A stretch of DNA of 64,000 nucleotides from Ariolimax columbianus (Eukaryota > Mollusca > Gastropoda > Stylommatophora > Arionidae), in NCBI GenBank assembly GCA_036924085.1, contig JAVGWX010000008.1, positions 54,528,814 through 54,592,813 of the forward strand, written 5' to 3'. The notes beneath the pieces were generated by a model. The model did no database searches. It was not told the origin of the DNA and worked only from the letters and a program-made list of their open reading frames with translations. The position numbers and the translations under genes are program-made. Positions within the stretch are counted from its first letter, which is position 1; every line of letters starts with the position of its first letter. Below, piece by piece: positions 1-11,014 of the stretch.

Positions 1-228
1 AAGAGAATGTGAGAAGGAACTAAGATTAAATGATAACAAATGGAGAGAGACAGAAGGAACTAAGATTAAATGATAACAAATGGAGAGAGACAGAAGGAAC
101 TAAGATTAAATGATAACAAATGGAGAGAGACAGAAGGAACTAAGATTAAATGATAACAAATGGAGAGAGACAGAAGGAACTAAGATTAAATGATAACAAA
201 TGGAGAGAGACAGAAGGAACTAAGATTA
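1..228. repeat. 40-bp minisatellite, left block
   Basis: About five near-identical copies of a 40-bp unit (core 'taagattaaatgataacaaa' followed by 'tggagagagacagaaggaac'). The array runs from the left edge to 228, where an I-group LINE interrupts it, and resumes in register at 2862. Apparent protein reading through the array is an artefact. Confidence 0.95.
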
Positions 229-2835
229 GAGCCATGAACGACGAAACCCCGTCAAATAAACAAATTACTATCAAGCAGGGCGAGAACTTGATCACAGGTA
301 AGAAAGCCGCAAACGCCTTTGTCGATCACTATGCCAGAGCAAACCACATCGAGGTCCCTGCAGATAAGCATACAGACATTAGCGAAGAGCTAAAGGGACA
401 CGAAAACATAAATACGGCTCCTGAAGAGCACATGATGGCCAAACTAACAATGCGCGAAATGGAAGAGGCTATGAGAACACTAAAGAAAAGGAAATCTCCC
501 GGAAAAGACGGGATAACAAACGAAATGCTGATGGGGCTGGGCCAAACAGCGAAGAAAAAACTACTATCAGTCCTGAACCAAAGCTGGAAAAGGGGTATTG
601 TACCCCAGGCATGGAAAGATGCAATACTGGTACCAGTACCAAAAACAGGAAAGGACAAAACAGATCCAAATGGATACAGGCCCATAAGCCTACTGAGCTG
701 TGTCGGCAAGCTGATGGAACGGATGATAAACACCAGACTGATGTGGCATCTGGAAGAAAAACGAATACTAATTCCACAGCAAGCCGGCTTTAGACAGCAC
801 AGATCCACTGAGGACCAGGTCGCTCCTCATAGCCCAGGAGATAGAAGATGCCTACCAGGCACAGAAACACACAGTAGCTGTTTGGGTGGATCTGGAAAAG
901 GCATTTGACAAAGTCTGGAAGGATGGACTTAGAGTCAAGCTAAGAAGAAGTGATGTCTGTGGGAAGATGTACAAGTGGATCAACCACTACCTCAAACAAA
1001 GAACGGCCAGAGTCCAAGTACAAGGGCAGATGAGCAAAAAGGTGACACTCGAGCAGGGAGTACCCCAAGGGGGAGTATTGTCACCCACACTCTTCCTGGT
1101 ATATATAAACGATATTACAGAGAATATACCAAGAAGAGTCCATAGCTCAATGTTTGCAGACGATCTGGCTATGTGGACCTCTGAAAAGAATCTCACCATA
1201 GCAAGAAATCGGATGCAGACGGCCCTAACATCGCTGGAAGAATGGGCGAACTCATGGCTGGTCAAAATAAACGAGGAGAAAACCACGTGCACAATATTTT
1301 CGCTCTCATTAAAACCCCAAAGTACCAAATTAAGGCTAAATGGCAAAATCCTGCAGCCAAACGACAACCCAACCTATCTGGGAGTCACATTTGATCGGCG
1401 CATGACATGGAAAAGTCAGATTGAGAGAAACCGAATGAAAGCCAGAGAAAGAATGGCGATCATGAGGAAACTTGCTGGCACAAGCTGGGGAGCAGACGAA
1501 GGCATACTAAAGAAACTGTACACTGGAAGAGTGAGACCAGTTCTCGAGTATGGCATTGCGGCATGGACAACCGCAGCGAAGGCGAACTTCGATAAAGTTA
1601 ACAAACTTCAAAACCAAGCCATGAGAATTATAACAGGTGGCATGAAGTCAACGCCAATTGTAGAACTTGAAAAGATTACAAAACTGCAATCCATGACCGA
1701 TAGAAGAGACTGCAGAGCCCAGCTGCAGTCAGAGAAACTCAGAAGACTGACGGACCATCCAATGTACCAGAGACTAAACAATTTGGGAAATGGGAAACTA
1801 AAGCGGAGAAACTTTGCAGAAATAGCCAAAGCAAAGATGCACGAAGATCCCATTAACGCACTAACAACACCAAAACCCATCACTACTGTACGAAAACCTA
1901 CTTGGAGGCAGGATATATTTCCAGAGGTGGTAGAAAATATACCAGGTATTGCAAACAAAAACTGCCAGAGTGAAAAAGAAAGGAGAGACACTACCCTAAG
2001 CTTCATAACGAAAAGCTACCCAAGCATGGACTGCACCCATGCATACACCGACGGTTCTGTAACAAACACTACACAGAACGGAGGGGCAGGAGCATTCCTG
2101 AACCTATCAAATGGCAGAAAAATAACACTGTCATTCGCTACTGGTAAGTACACAAGCAATTTCAGAGCAGAGGCAGAGGCACTGAGGGCGGCAGTGGAAG
2201 AAATGGTAACACACAGTGAAAATGAGAGCCATATAGTCCTGCTGACAGATGCTCTCGAAGTAGTCACAGCGCTAAAACGCCAGAAAAACACTGAGCTTAA
2301 TGACTTAAGAGCAGCACTCTGCAAACTGTGCCAGCAGTCCGCACCAAAAAGGGTAGTGGTACAGTGGGTTCCGTCACACTGCAACATCCAAGGCAACGAG
2401 GAGGCAGACAGACTGGCAAAAGAAGGTGCAAGGCTACCACAAACAGATACCAGTATGACGTACGAAGAGTCAAAACGGCTTATCAAAGCCAGATACATGA
2501 CCAAATGGGAAACCGAACATACTGGTTACACCAAAAACGATGCCTATTACCAGTTGAACCGAAGAGAGCAGGTCGTTGTCTTCAGACTTCGCACTGGCCA
2601 CAACAGACTGAGGTACCACCTATTCAACAAATTGAAGATAGGGTGTACCGACGAATGCCCGTGCGGTACTGGTAAAATGACCACTGAACATCTGCTGCAG
2701 AACTGCCCGACATACGAGGATCAGAGAGAGCAGATGTGGCCATTGCCAGTGGAACTGCAAGACAAGCTCTATGGTAGTGGCGAGAGTCTCAGGATGACCG
2801 CCGCTTTTTTCGAGAAAATAATGGTTACTGTCTGA
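229..2835 (+). pseudogene. LINE ORF2: reverse transcriptase + RNase H, one frameshift
   Basis: Two overlapping frames join to one polyprotein. The first (conserved from about 235) carries the RT fingers (SPGKDGITNEML, GYRPISLLSCVGKLMERM, QQAGFRQHRSTED). It shifts frame near 815 and continues to the stop at 2835. The second frame has the palm motif VDLEKAFDKVW, EQGVPQGGVLSPTLF and the catalytic FADD box. Next comes an RNase H domain with its acidic residues visible (YTDGS, FRAEAEAL, LLTDALEV) and the WVPSHCNIQGNEEADRLAKEG segment, then a C-terminal C-x-C-x(8)-H-x(4)-C knuckle (DECPCGTGKMTTEHLLQNC). Apart from the missing N-terminus and the single frameshift near 815 the ORF is intact, suggesting a fairly young copy. 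Confidence 0.93.
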
Positions 2836-2861
2836 CTGTGTACGCAGAAGAAGAAGAAGAA
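229..2861 (+). mobile_element. I-group LINE, 5'-truncated, with (GAA)n tail
   Basis: Non-LTR retrotransposon copy covering the end of ORF2: linker after the endonuclease, reverse transcriptase, RNase H, a CCHC-like C-terminus, a very short 3' UTR and a GAA-repeat tail. The 5' end, with any ORF1 and endonuclease, is missing. Both flanks carry the 12-bp word 'gaactaagatta' (217-228 and 2862-2873), the target-site duplication expected from target-primed reverse transcription. This is the longest and best-preserved copy of a family seen about ten times in the window. RNase H plus the CCHC end and a simple-repeat tail fit the I/Nimb group; the exact clade is an inference. Confidence 0.93.
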
Positions 2862-3345
2862 GAACTAAGATTAAATGATAACAAATGGAGAGAGACAGAA
2901 GGAACTAAGATTAAATGATAACAAATGGAGAGAGACAGAAGGAACTAAGATTAAATGATAACAAATGGAGAGAGACAGAAGGAACTAAGATTAAATGATA
3001 ACAAATGGAGAGAGACAGAAGGAACTAAGATTAAATGATAACAAATGGAGAGAGACAGAAGGAACTAAGATTAAATGATAACAAATGGAGAGAGACAGAA
3101 GGAACTAAGATTAAATGATAACAAATGGAGAGAGACAGAAGGAACTAAGATTAAATGATAACAAATGGAGAGAGACAGAAGGAACTAAGATTAAATGATA
3201 ACAAATGGAGAGAGACAGAAGGAACTAAGATTAAATGATAACAAATGGAGAGAGACAGAAGGAACTAAGATTAAATGATAACAAATGGAGAGAGACAGAA
3301 GGAACTAAGATTAAATGATAACAAATGGAGAGAGGCAGAAAGAGA
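2862..3345. repeat. 40-bp minisatellite, right block
   Basis: About twelve copies of the same 40-bp unit as at 1-228, nearly identical to each other. The array begins with the second copy of the LINE's 12-bp target-site duplication and ends near 3345 in 'gagaggcagaaagagaagcc'. Confidence 0.95.
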
Positions 3346-3449
3346 AGCCTAGGGCCAAATATGCTGGCGGGATGTTGTCAATGGTCTATGCACCGAGAGG
3401 ATTGACATAAATTACAAAATGTGTACAAATTTACCAATAAATGCGACCA

Positions 3450-3503
3450 TTAGTGTGTGTGTGCACGCACGTGCGCAAGCACGCACACACACACACACAC
3501 ACT

Positions 3504-3543
<40 letters not shown>

Positions 3544-3560
3544 TAAACATACAAACATGT
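3450..3560. repeat. (CA)n(TA)n(CA)n microsatellite
   Basis: Compound dinucleotide run: CA at about 3483-3502, TA at 3504-3526, CA again to about 3542. A GA-rich stretch follows at about 3632-3665. Confidence 0.95.
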
Positions 3561-4687
3561 ATGCACATACAGACACACATACATATACAAGGACACATAA
3601 ATTAATTTATAAACATAAGAGAAAGGGTTAAGAGAGAGAGAAAGAGAAACAGAGGGGGAGAGATGGTGGTGAAAAGAGGAATTGAGATAATGAAAGAGAG
3701 GAATGGCAAGTCTATGTAACGGTATGGAATGTATTCAAACCGTAAGGATTAAGGCATCCCATAAGGAAAGTTAAATGATTCTCTAGCTCAAATCAGTGTC
3801 AATTATAAGAGGGGCAGGAGACAATAACAGTGTCCCTGATATCTACCTTCCCCAGGTGTTCAGGACTGTCGAAGTGGTTGACAATTGGAGGATTGGAAAG
3901 CCGAAGAAATTCTTTTATTTAGAATCAGATAACGCAAAATGGAATGGAGGACATACATCAAGAGAGGATAAATGAGTGTAATGAAAGCATGAGACATCAG
4001 TGGCCTGTGCATTCAAGAGAGCCAGCATGTTGGCTAATTTATTCTTCAGGATTTTAATGAATTTAGTACGTTTAAACAGTCACCTTAAAACAAACATAAC
4101 AGACTGAAGAGTACTATTCATTTCATAACTCAGCTTCTTTCTGTTTGTTAAATTTCTTGCACGTTATTTCCCAAAGAAAGAGTCCTGCAACAATTTATGA
4201 GCACTATTGTCAAAAAGCTCCAAGATATGCGCCCATATGATTGAATGACAACACAATGCAAGCTAGCGTTCAAACTCAAAGACCCCCCAAAAAAACTTGC
4301 AAGAAATATTTCACAAATGCAACGAAGAGTATTACTTCTGGTAGCTTTTTCAAATCCAGTCTCAAAACTAGAGATACATAACAGCATGCCCAGAAGTACT
4401 ATTAAAGTCTTCATATCATGCAGTCATATGTTGTTTTAAAATAGCAATGACTTGCAGTCAAATCTCAAATGTGGAACTTACCAATTCCTAAAGTTTCATT
4501 TTTGTTGTTGTTGGGAAAGGGAAAGATAATATAAATAAATAAACATGTAACAAATGAAAACTAAACATTGACAATTGATGTCTTATTTTGGAACTTCTCA
4601 ACTACATCTCCTACCCCAACCTTTTCATCAACCACAATCAAATCATATCTTATGTGTGCTGATATATTCTAAAAATATTCACATGTG
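3561..4687. other. AP3D1 intron 4, no recognised feature
   Basis: AT-rich intronic sequence. No coding similarity, no tRNA-like boxes and no tandem structure that I can support. Short open frames at 4148-4414 (minus) and 4245-4439 (plus) overlap each other and match nothing I recognise. Confidence 0.5.
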
Positions 4688-4957
4688 ATGGCTCAGTGAC
4701 TGCACCAGGACAAAAACAACATTTTATGTACGTTACGGTCACAAGGCCTTCATTAGAGACGAAGAACAAATGGAAACTAACAAATCACAACAAAAAACAA
4801 GACATGAAGGTTAAAAGTCAACAAAAACATATATAAGTAATGGCTCAGTGACCATGATTTGTTAATTGTTTTTGGTTGTTCTTTGTCCCTGACAAACCCC
4901 TAATGGCTGCAATGGAGGTATCATTTTGTTTTTGTCCTGGTGCAGTGACTGAGCCAT
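4688..4957. mobile_element. Inverted-repeat (MITE/foldback-like) element
   Basis: The 30-bp arm at 4688-4717 ('atggctcagtgactgcacca' plus 'ggacaaaaac') recurs inverted at 4928-4957 with one mismatch. Inside, further inverted similarity pairs a TGATTTGTTA word with its complement and two GAAGAACAAA/TTTGTTCTTC-like words, so the ~270-bp unit could fold into a long stem. No transposase is encoded. A possible duplicated TGTGA lies at both edges but is too short to rely on. Confidence 0.6.
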
Positions 4958-5633
4958 AACCTGTGAGTTTTTAATAGACTTTTAACCTTCTGTACCACTA
5001 CCATCTTCGATCTATTGATGATATTTTCTAAGCATGCTGTTATATCTTTCTTCAAACTAGCAATGATCCCCACCCTTCATTATTGGCTTCAGAAAAGCAC
5101 GGAGCAATGACTACAGTGGGCATTCTAAGAAGCATGCACCAAATAATATTTGAATTTGCAGTAACAGTGTCTATATTGCATTTTGTTCAACAGCATGTTG
5201 GCAGTCCCATAAACAACTCTTTGTGGGTTTTTTATAATAGGCATGGGAGTCAAGACCCCACATCATGTCCTCGTCACTGCCACAGCAGTCTGGCCAACGA
5301 GATGGGGATTGATACTGTAATTCCCACAGTAGTCAGCTTACTGGGGAGCCTCGCACTGCACTACAGCCAGGAGGACATCGGTCCATCATTTTATAGTACA
5401 CCTTCGGATGGAAAAAGAGTTAGTGCAGCCCACCACCATAGAAACATCATCAAAAGTTAAATGAACTTGGTAGCAGTGGATTCCACAACAGGCATCCATT
5501 ATTAGACCGGTGCTTTCTATCCTCGTTGACGAGGTCACCAGTCCTTTCAACAACTCTCATTTACTTGTTTTTTTAAACCACACATATGGCCCTATTCTTT
5601 CCACTTCTAATCAGACTCTGGATTTACACAAAG
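4958..5633. other. Intronic sequence, no recognised feature
   Basis: Contains an open frame at 5083-5460 (plus, 125 codons) with no domain I recognise. It may be part of an old repeat. I do not call it a gene. Confidence 0.4.
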
Positions 5634-5968
5634 GAATCTTTTTCTTTTTCTTTGCCGTTCGTTCTCAAACTCCTGCTACCAAGCACTGAAAAGGGCTTTG
5701 CAAGTAGCAGGATATAGTCCGGAGTATGGAATGCGTTGTGTCGTAGTTTACAGCTTGACTTCAATATTTAAATCTTTCAGTCCGACAAATCCAACTTCAG
5801 CAGGCATATTTGGGTACCGGGTTAGCCTTCCCTCTTTGCTTCTTTCTCCTGTTGCAGCCTGTTATCCAGGATCACCGTATGAAGGCGTAGAAGGGTCTTA
5901 GCAGTTCTGGTTCGCTGGCCCTGACGCTAGCAGTCAGCTTTGGGTTGCTGACTGTTTCAGCTCATGTC
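5634..5968 (-). mobile_element. SINE-A, long form
   Basis: Minus-strand copy of the ~340-bp dispersed repeat seen at 14923-15279, 25495-25819 and 40749-41088. In plus-strand reading its 3' end comes first ('cgttctcaaactcctgctac'), then 'gcaagtagcaggatatagtc', 'atgcgttgtgtcgtagttta', 'gggtaccgggttagccttcc' and 'cctgttatccaggatcaccg'. The tail side is T-rich (tctttttctttttcttt). Flanking duplication is uncertain. Confidence 0.8.
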
Positions 5969-5974
5969 ACACAA

Positions 5975-6790
5975 GAGGATCAAAGTAGTGAGAAAGATAT
6001 TATTTTATCTCATTCCATCATCATCTAGCATGTCCTTTCAAGAACATCACTCTCATCACAGCTGTACTATAAGACAACCGGTTATCCCACCTACATCAGA
6101 ATATCTTTGATATTGCGTGTCCATCTTCTCCTCGTTCTGTCTGTCTCGTTATCCAGGTACTATATCTTCCAGTATATATTTTTTCCAGACTATTATGTTT
6201 GATGTGGCCAAATCCTAGATTTAATGCCAATTTTGGTCTTTTAGGAGGTCTGTGTTTTTCTTTTTTGCTGTCTATTGTATTCTGAGAACTTTTCTGTAGA
6301 ATTTTAGTTCAAAAGACTTAATTTTCTTCTTTATATTTGTGTTATGGTCCATGTTTTGCATCTGTTCATTGTCACAGGGAAAATGCATGTCCTCAGTTTA
6401 TGTTTTTGTTTCCAGTTGTGTCATATGTTTTTGTTTCCTGTTGTGTCATATGTTTTTGTTTCCTGTTGTGTCATATGTTTTTGTTTCCTGTTGTGTCATA
6501 TGTTTTTGTTTCCTGTTGTGTCATATGTTTTTGTTTCCTGTTGTGTCATATGTTTTTGTTTCCTGTTGTGTCATATGTTTTTGTTTCCTGTTGTGTCATA
6601 TGTTTCTCTTTTTATTTAACACTTGCACTACCATTACCGTTCTTTTCCGGGCTAACTCCACTGTTGCTGATAATGGAGCAGAGATATACTTGTGACATTT
6701 TCAATTTCCTCTTTTTGTAGCGTAACTTTAGGCCAGTTTTTTGGTCTTAATACTAGATGTCTATAATATGCCATACTTCTTATACATCTA
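5975..6790 (-). mobile_element. RTE-like LINE fragment interrupted by a 25-bp minisatellite
   Basis: Reading the minus strand, 6790-6607 gives a degraded RT segment (RPK...LQKEEIENV). After the tandem block, 6405-5975 continues with LRTCIFPV, WTITQ, KSFELKFYRKVLRIQWTAKK and GHIKHNSLEK. This is the order found in the related copies at 61916-62584 and 36715-37321. Several frameshifts and stops. The coding order on either side of the array shows that the array grew inside the element. Confidence 0.72.
6406..6606. repeat. 25-bp minisatellite inside a LINE
   Basis: Eight near-identical copies of a 25-bp unit (ttgtgtcatatgtttttgtt + tcctg). Because 25 is not a multiple of three, all three plus frames stay open and give overlapping spurious reading frames of 91-127 codons. 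Confidence 0.95.
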
Positions 6791-6799
6791 CATCCAAAT

Positions 6800-7739
6800 T
6801 TAAACAAGTTGCACAACACGGAACAATTGTTTAAAAACAATTATTTCACGGTTGGGTGCTCATTGAGAATTGATATATAATAAAAACGATTCACTACTGA
6901 CGAATTCATTTCAGCTTGTTTGTCCCTATAATTAGTTTATATTTAATTTTGAGACTAATGTGTGAGCAAAGTGAGAAAAAAAATTAAGAAAAAGAACAAA
7001 CAGCAATGGCACAAGATTCACTACTACCTCCAACTAGCTTTCTCTCTGCATATGAGGCTTTCTGGATGACAAGGGTGAGATCACTATAAACAATATTGCA
7101 ATTAAAGGTTCTGTGTGTGCCTTTTAATACCAAGAAATTTCAGAGGATAACGGTGAGACAGCTTCAAACGTTAAGCTACTGTGATAGGGCATGAACTTAG
7201 TTATTATAATATTTTTAAAACAAGTTGAACTCATGATGGCATCACCCTTGTCATATGGAATGCATCATATATACATTTATTACTGCAACTAGTAGTGGGC
7301 TCCGTGCAAAGTAAACAAAAGCTATAAGGCAATACTTGTCAACTTTTACACCAAGGAAACCAAAGTAAAACCGCTCTGTATGAGGACACGTTCAGTGATC
7401 CAAGGAAAAAACTAGCTTAACTACAGAAAAAAACCTGCCTTAAGTGCCACATCCCATTAAAAACCTGCTTTATTTTGCTGCATGATCTTGTTCATTATGT
7501 TTCTTTGTTACCTTTGCTTCTGACATTTCACTCTACTTTATTTAGTCTGACATTAAATTGCAGCTTTTGTCTTTTGTTATGATGATTTTTGGTTTTGGAC
7601 ATTTAAATGTTGTCCTTTATAATAAAAAAAAGTTTTACATTCTCGTTTACCACTTATTTCCCCCTATGCAACTTGTGATAGCAGTCTTGTCACATGTTTA
7701 AGACCCTTCTGTTCCCAAACAGTGGTTAAAAGCCTGCTC
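6800..7739. other. Intronic sequence, no recognised feature
   Basis: AT-rich, with no open frame, tandem array or recognisable element. Confidence 0.5.
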
Positions 7740-7925
7740 TTTTTCATTTTCAACTGCCAAGGGTTCTTTTACATGCACAGAACCTCAGAGTTTATCGTTC
7801 ATCTCCAACAGAACTAGACGCTAGATCTCACCTCCATTGAAATCAGGTCGTTTGAAACTTGTGGTTTTCAAACGACCACCTTGTCGTGGTTTTATTAATT
7901 TCTTGAGAGGATTGTGCCTTTACCT
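7740..7925 (-). mobile_element. SINE-like fragment with a 12-bp hairpin
   Basis: The stretch 'gggttcttttacatgcac' ... 'gtttatcgttcatctccaac' ... 'ctagacgctagatct' resembles the body of a tRNA-headed SINE common in marine invertebrates, as remembered; this needs a library search. It contains the perfect inverted repeat ggtcgtttgaaa (7846-7857) / tttcaaacgacc (7866-7877) with an 8-nt loop. Confidence 0.4.
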
Positions 7926-8228
7926 TTGTTCCTAAACAAAATTATTTTCTTGATAATAATATTTGCCCATGTCAAGCAAAATGGCAAATACATCAGAATT
8001 GTGTTGTCATATGTGACTGCATTTGGCTGTAAGGACCTATTCTAGTGTGACACGTCCTACCACACATGGAACACATGGGTGGATTTGATCATTGGGCTAT
8101 GAAACATTCTGTGCTTTTGAGCAGTGGACATCATCTGAGTCTCAGTGATGTTCAATTCAACGATGAGAGCAACTGTGTAATGGTTGTGTGCCAGGTGGAG
8201 CATTCTTGTGGTAGCATCTCACAGGAGG
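7926..8228. other. Intronic sequence, no recognised feature
   Basis: No repeat or coding signal seen. An open frame at 8066-8371 on the plus strand is antisense to the LINE that begins about 8229. Confidence 0.5.
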
Positions 8229-9165
8229 TTGCTGCAGTTTTGAAACTATTTAGAGACATCTTTCATGAGTTCTTGAAATGTCTCTTCTGTCCACCTGTTA
8301 TGATTCACTGTACAGTAGCTTCCTTGGGACGCATTTATTGGCCACACAAACAACATGCGCAGTCCATCTAATCTGTGTTCTCTGCGGCAATGTGTAGAAG
8401 CTTGGTAGTGTTTTCCTGCAGAGAACTTCAGAGATAATTTATTGTGCCAATTGATCCAAAGCAGCCTGCAGAGACAGCTGACTTGGAGATAGTTGAGTTT
8501 CCTGACATGTCTACTGTAGTCCGCCAATTTCTCGCAAGCATATAAAAGGGTGGTTTGCTAGCACGACAGCACCCCATAATTTGATCTTAGTTACTAAACT
8601 GATTCCTTGTCAATTCCAAACATTTCCTTATGGCATTTCAAAAGTAGTGCTTGTCTTTGCAATCCTGTTGTGGACCTTGGCTTCAATATTCACTTCCTGG
8701 GGCAATTGTTGTCCTAGTGAGAGTACTGCCAAAGTAGATAAAGCTATAAACTGCATTGACACATTGGCCATGTACAGTGATGTTTGGTTTATAGCACGGC
8801 TTCCCTGGAGAGGATTGCAACGTTACTTCAATTTTCTTTGAGTTAATGGTACGATCTAAATTAGTGCATGCAGCTGAAAACCCATCCAAGGTGGTCTGCA
8901 AGTCTTGTTCTGGCACAGTTATCAGCAAGCAAATCTAAGATTGCTGTTTCTTTAACTTTAGTGAGGAATTGTATTCGTCATGTGCAACATCAGATAGTAT
9001 GGTTGCAAATACCCTGCTAAAAGGGTACTGGAGCTTACACATATCTCTATTTGACCGAGAAGGTTGAAGATCATTCAGTACACAAGCCACTATGAAACTG
9101 GCAGACAAAAGGGATGAATTTGTTGGGGTCTCCGAATTAAACAATGATCTTTCATGAATTTTTGG
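8229..9165 (-). mobile_element. LINE reverse-transcriptase fragment, degraded
   Basis: On the minus strand, from 9165 down: a worn RT palm (VFATILSDVAHDEY), then a post-palm segment (PEQDLQTTLDGFSAACTNL, SKKIEVTLQSSPGKP, YSFIYFGSTL), then a C-terminal part (RHARKLNYLQVSCLCRLLWI). This order matches LINE ORF2 proteins of the RTE-like type. At least four frame breaks. The right end lies about 57 bp from the mariner at 9222. Confidence 0.75.
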
Positions 9166-9221
9166 TTAGTAAAAATAAGAAGATAAACGAGACAGAGAAT
9201 CAAGGTGACCCATGAGAACTA

Positions 9222-10550
9222 CGAGGCGTGTTCAAATGAAACTGGACCCAGTGGCTTTATTACAAACATATGAAAGTTACTTCATCTGGTGTGAAAAAAT
9301 TGAATATAGCAACTGTTATGAAGCAAACATGCCACAGGGTTAGTTAGAAAAAGTCACTATATGTATTTAGACATGCATCCCGCTGCTTGGATAGACGACA
9401 GATGCCGCGTCGGGAAAAAATGACTTTGGTTGCTCTTTGAATCACTTGGTCACAGAGGCCATAACATCTGCATTGGAGTCTGTCCCTTCAAATATTGTTA
9501 TAAGGGTCAGAACAAATGGAAGTCACAAGGGGACATATCGGGGCTATATGATGGGTGTGGCAGTACTTCCCACATTTTCTGTGCTAATGCTTTCTGAACA
9601 ATGTTCGCGACATGTGGACGCGCATTGTCGTGCAACAGAATCAGATCAAGCAAAAGCATGCCACGTAATTTGTTCTTGATCGCTGTATGCAGCTTGTCTA
9701 GTGTGTCATTGTAGCGGATGGCATTGATGTTCACGTCAGGCTCTTTAAAGTCTACCAATAAAAGTCCCTCAGGTAAAAAAACGCTGTCAGCATAACCTTA
9801 CCAGCAGAAATGTGTGACTTTATAATTTTTTTAGTTTTGGTGATGCGGGATGTTTCCATTGCATGCTAGCAGTTTTGCTGCTCAGCTCAAAGTGGTGGCA
9901 CCACGATTCATCACCTGCCACTTTGCGCAAATAACCCTCCTCTTCCTATCACAGCAAATGGTACAAACTCCATTCCATGCATTCTTCCTTATGGTGGTTG
10001 GTCAGCAACCGAGATACCCATTGTGAGCACACCTTCTAATACTTCAGTTTCTTGCTAATCACCATTTGAACTGTCCCTAGCGACAAAGCAAATTCCTTTG
10101 CTAGCGAACGTAAACTCTGACTGTCTACCTGAATTACTGCATAAATTTTGGCGATGGCATCTTCTGACGCAACAATATACGCCTGACTTGGTCTCTGAAG
10201 AACTTTCGTGAACTCACATCCTTCTTTAAACATCATTGTCCAGTTATTTGCTGTTGTCTTCAACACACTTTTGTCACCATACACTGCCTGCATTCTGTGA
10301 TGAATGTCAACTGGTCGACATCTGTCAGCTGTTAGAAATCGAATCACCGCTCGCTGATCAATTCTGGAGGGATTCCGTATCACAACAGCCATTTTTTCAA
10401 CAGTCTGTCGAGTAAACTATGAGTCAGAGGATTATGAAATTTTGCAAACTTATGGTTGGTATGTGCTGTTTACACCAGAAGTGACGTCATCATGCGCATC
10501 ATACGTATGTTCACTTGCAGTTCGGTTCATTTTCATTTGAACACACCTTG
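9222..10550 (-). mobile_element. mariner (Tc1/mariner) transposon
   Basis: About 1.33 kb, flanked by TA on both sides (9220-9221 and 10551-10552). Terminal inverted repeats are visible: 'cgaggcgtgttcaaatgaa' at 9222-9240 against the complement of 'ttcatttgaacacaccttg' at 10532-10550, with two mismatches. It encodes a decayed DD34D transposase on the minus strand. A fragment of a sister element lies at 21493-21729. Confidence 0.95.
9360..10392 (-). pseudogene. mariner transposase, decayed
   Basis: Starts at 10392 with an N-terminal helix-turn-helix region of about 118 residues (RAVIRFLTADRCRPVDIH, KTTANNWTMMFKEG, SLAKEFALSLGTVQ), then a stop. Downstream frames keep the first catalytic region (DESWCHHFE near 9880), the second Asp in LLHDNARPH and the third in SPDMSPCDFHLF, with 34 residues between them. 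That is the DD34D signature of mariner. The C-terminus (SNADVMASVTK, FKEQPKSFF) follows in shifted frames. Stops and frameshifts make it inactive. Confidence 0.93.
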
Positions 10551-10552
10551 TA

Positions 10553-11014
10553 TTTACAGATATGAAGTGGTGTACACATAAAGGAAAGAGCCAAACATGG
10601 TATATGATTCCTTGTACACCAAGAGAAATAAAAATCCATTGTAGAAAAAGAACCTAACAGTCAAAGACTAATACTCCTACAAAGAGATGAAAGTAAAAAA
10701 GCAACAACAATAATCCAGCCTAGCATCCCATACAATGACAGTAGCAAATGAGGAAGACAGAAAGAGATTCTTTTAATGTCTTTAAGATGTTATCAATAAG
10801 GTATATGAGAAAGACAATCCGATCTTAATGGACCATTTTAATAGAAGAATAGGGAGAAAAGATACTATCACGAATACTGCTTAGGAAGATTCAATGAACC
10901 TCATTAGAACAGAACAACAATGATGAAGGGCTGATACATTTATGCACTGAGCAAGGTCTAAAAATAATAAACATGATCTTCAGACACAGAAAAAGCCATA
11001 TCAAAACAAAAGTG
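10553..11014 (+). mobile_element. LINE endonuclease fragment
   Basis: Plus-strand fragments of an AP-type endonuclease: TTIIQPSIPYNDSS (compare TTIIQxYAPTxDSS of RTE-like LINEs), HFNRRIGRKDTIT, GLIHLCTEQGLKIINMIFR and HRKSHIKT. Broken by several stops. It begins immediately right of the mariner's TA and is cut off at about 11014 by an oppositely oriented RT fragment. Confidence 0.7.

Noticed and set aside
150..908. Start of a LINE protein in the 40-bp repeat (Met at 150)
   Set aside because: The first ~26 codons read through the minisatellite. The element proper begins at 229, and its true start lies in the missing 5' part.
2016..2504. 162-codon minus-strand frame
   Set aside because: Antisense of the RNase H domain of the 229-2861 LINE.
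5083..5460. Possible exon or gene on the plus strand (125 codons)
   Set aside because: No recognised family, no convincing splice sites, opposite to the host gene. Kept only as an unexplained stretch.
6337..6720. Three overlapping frames of 91-127 codons with repeats like CCVICFCFLL
   Set aside because: All three plus frames are open through a 25-bp tandem repeat; periodicity, not coding.
8066..8371. 101-codon plus-strand frame
   Set aside because: Largely antisense to a LINE ORF2 end and without recognisable domain.
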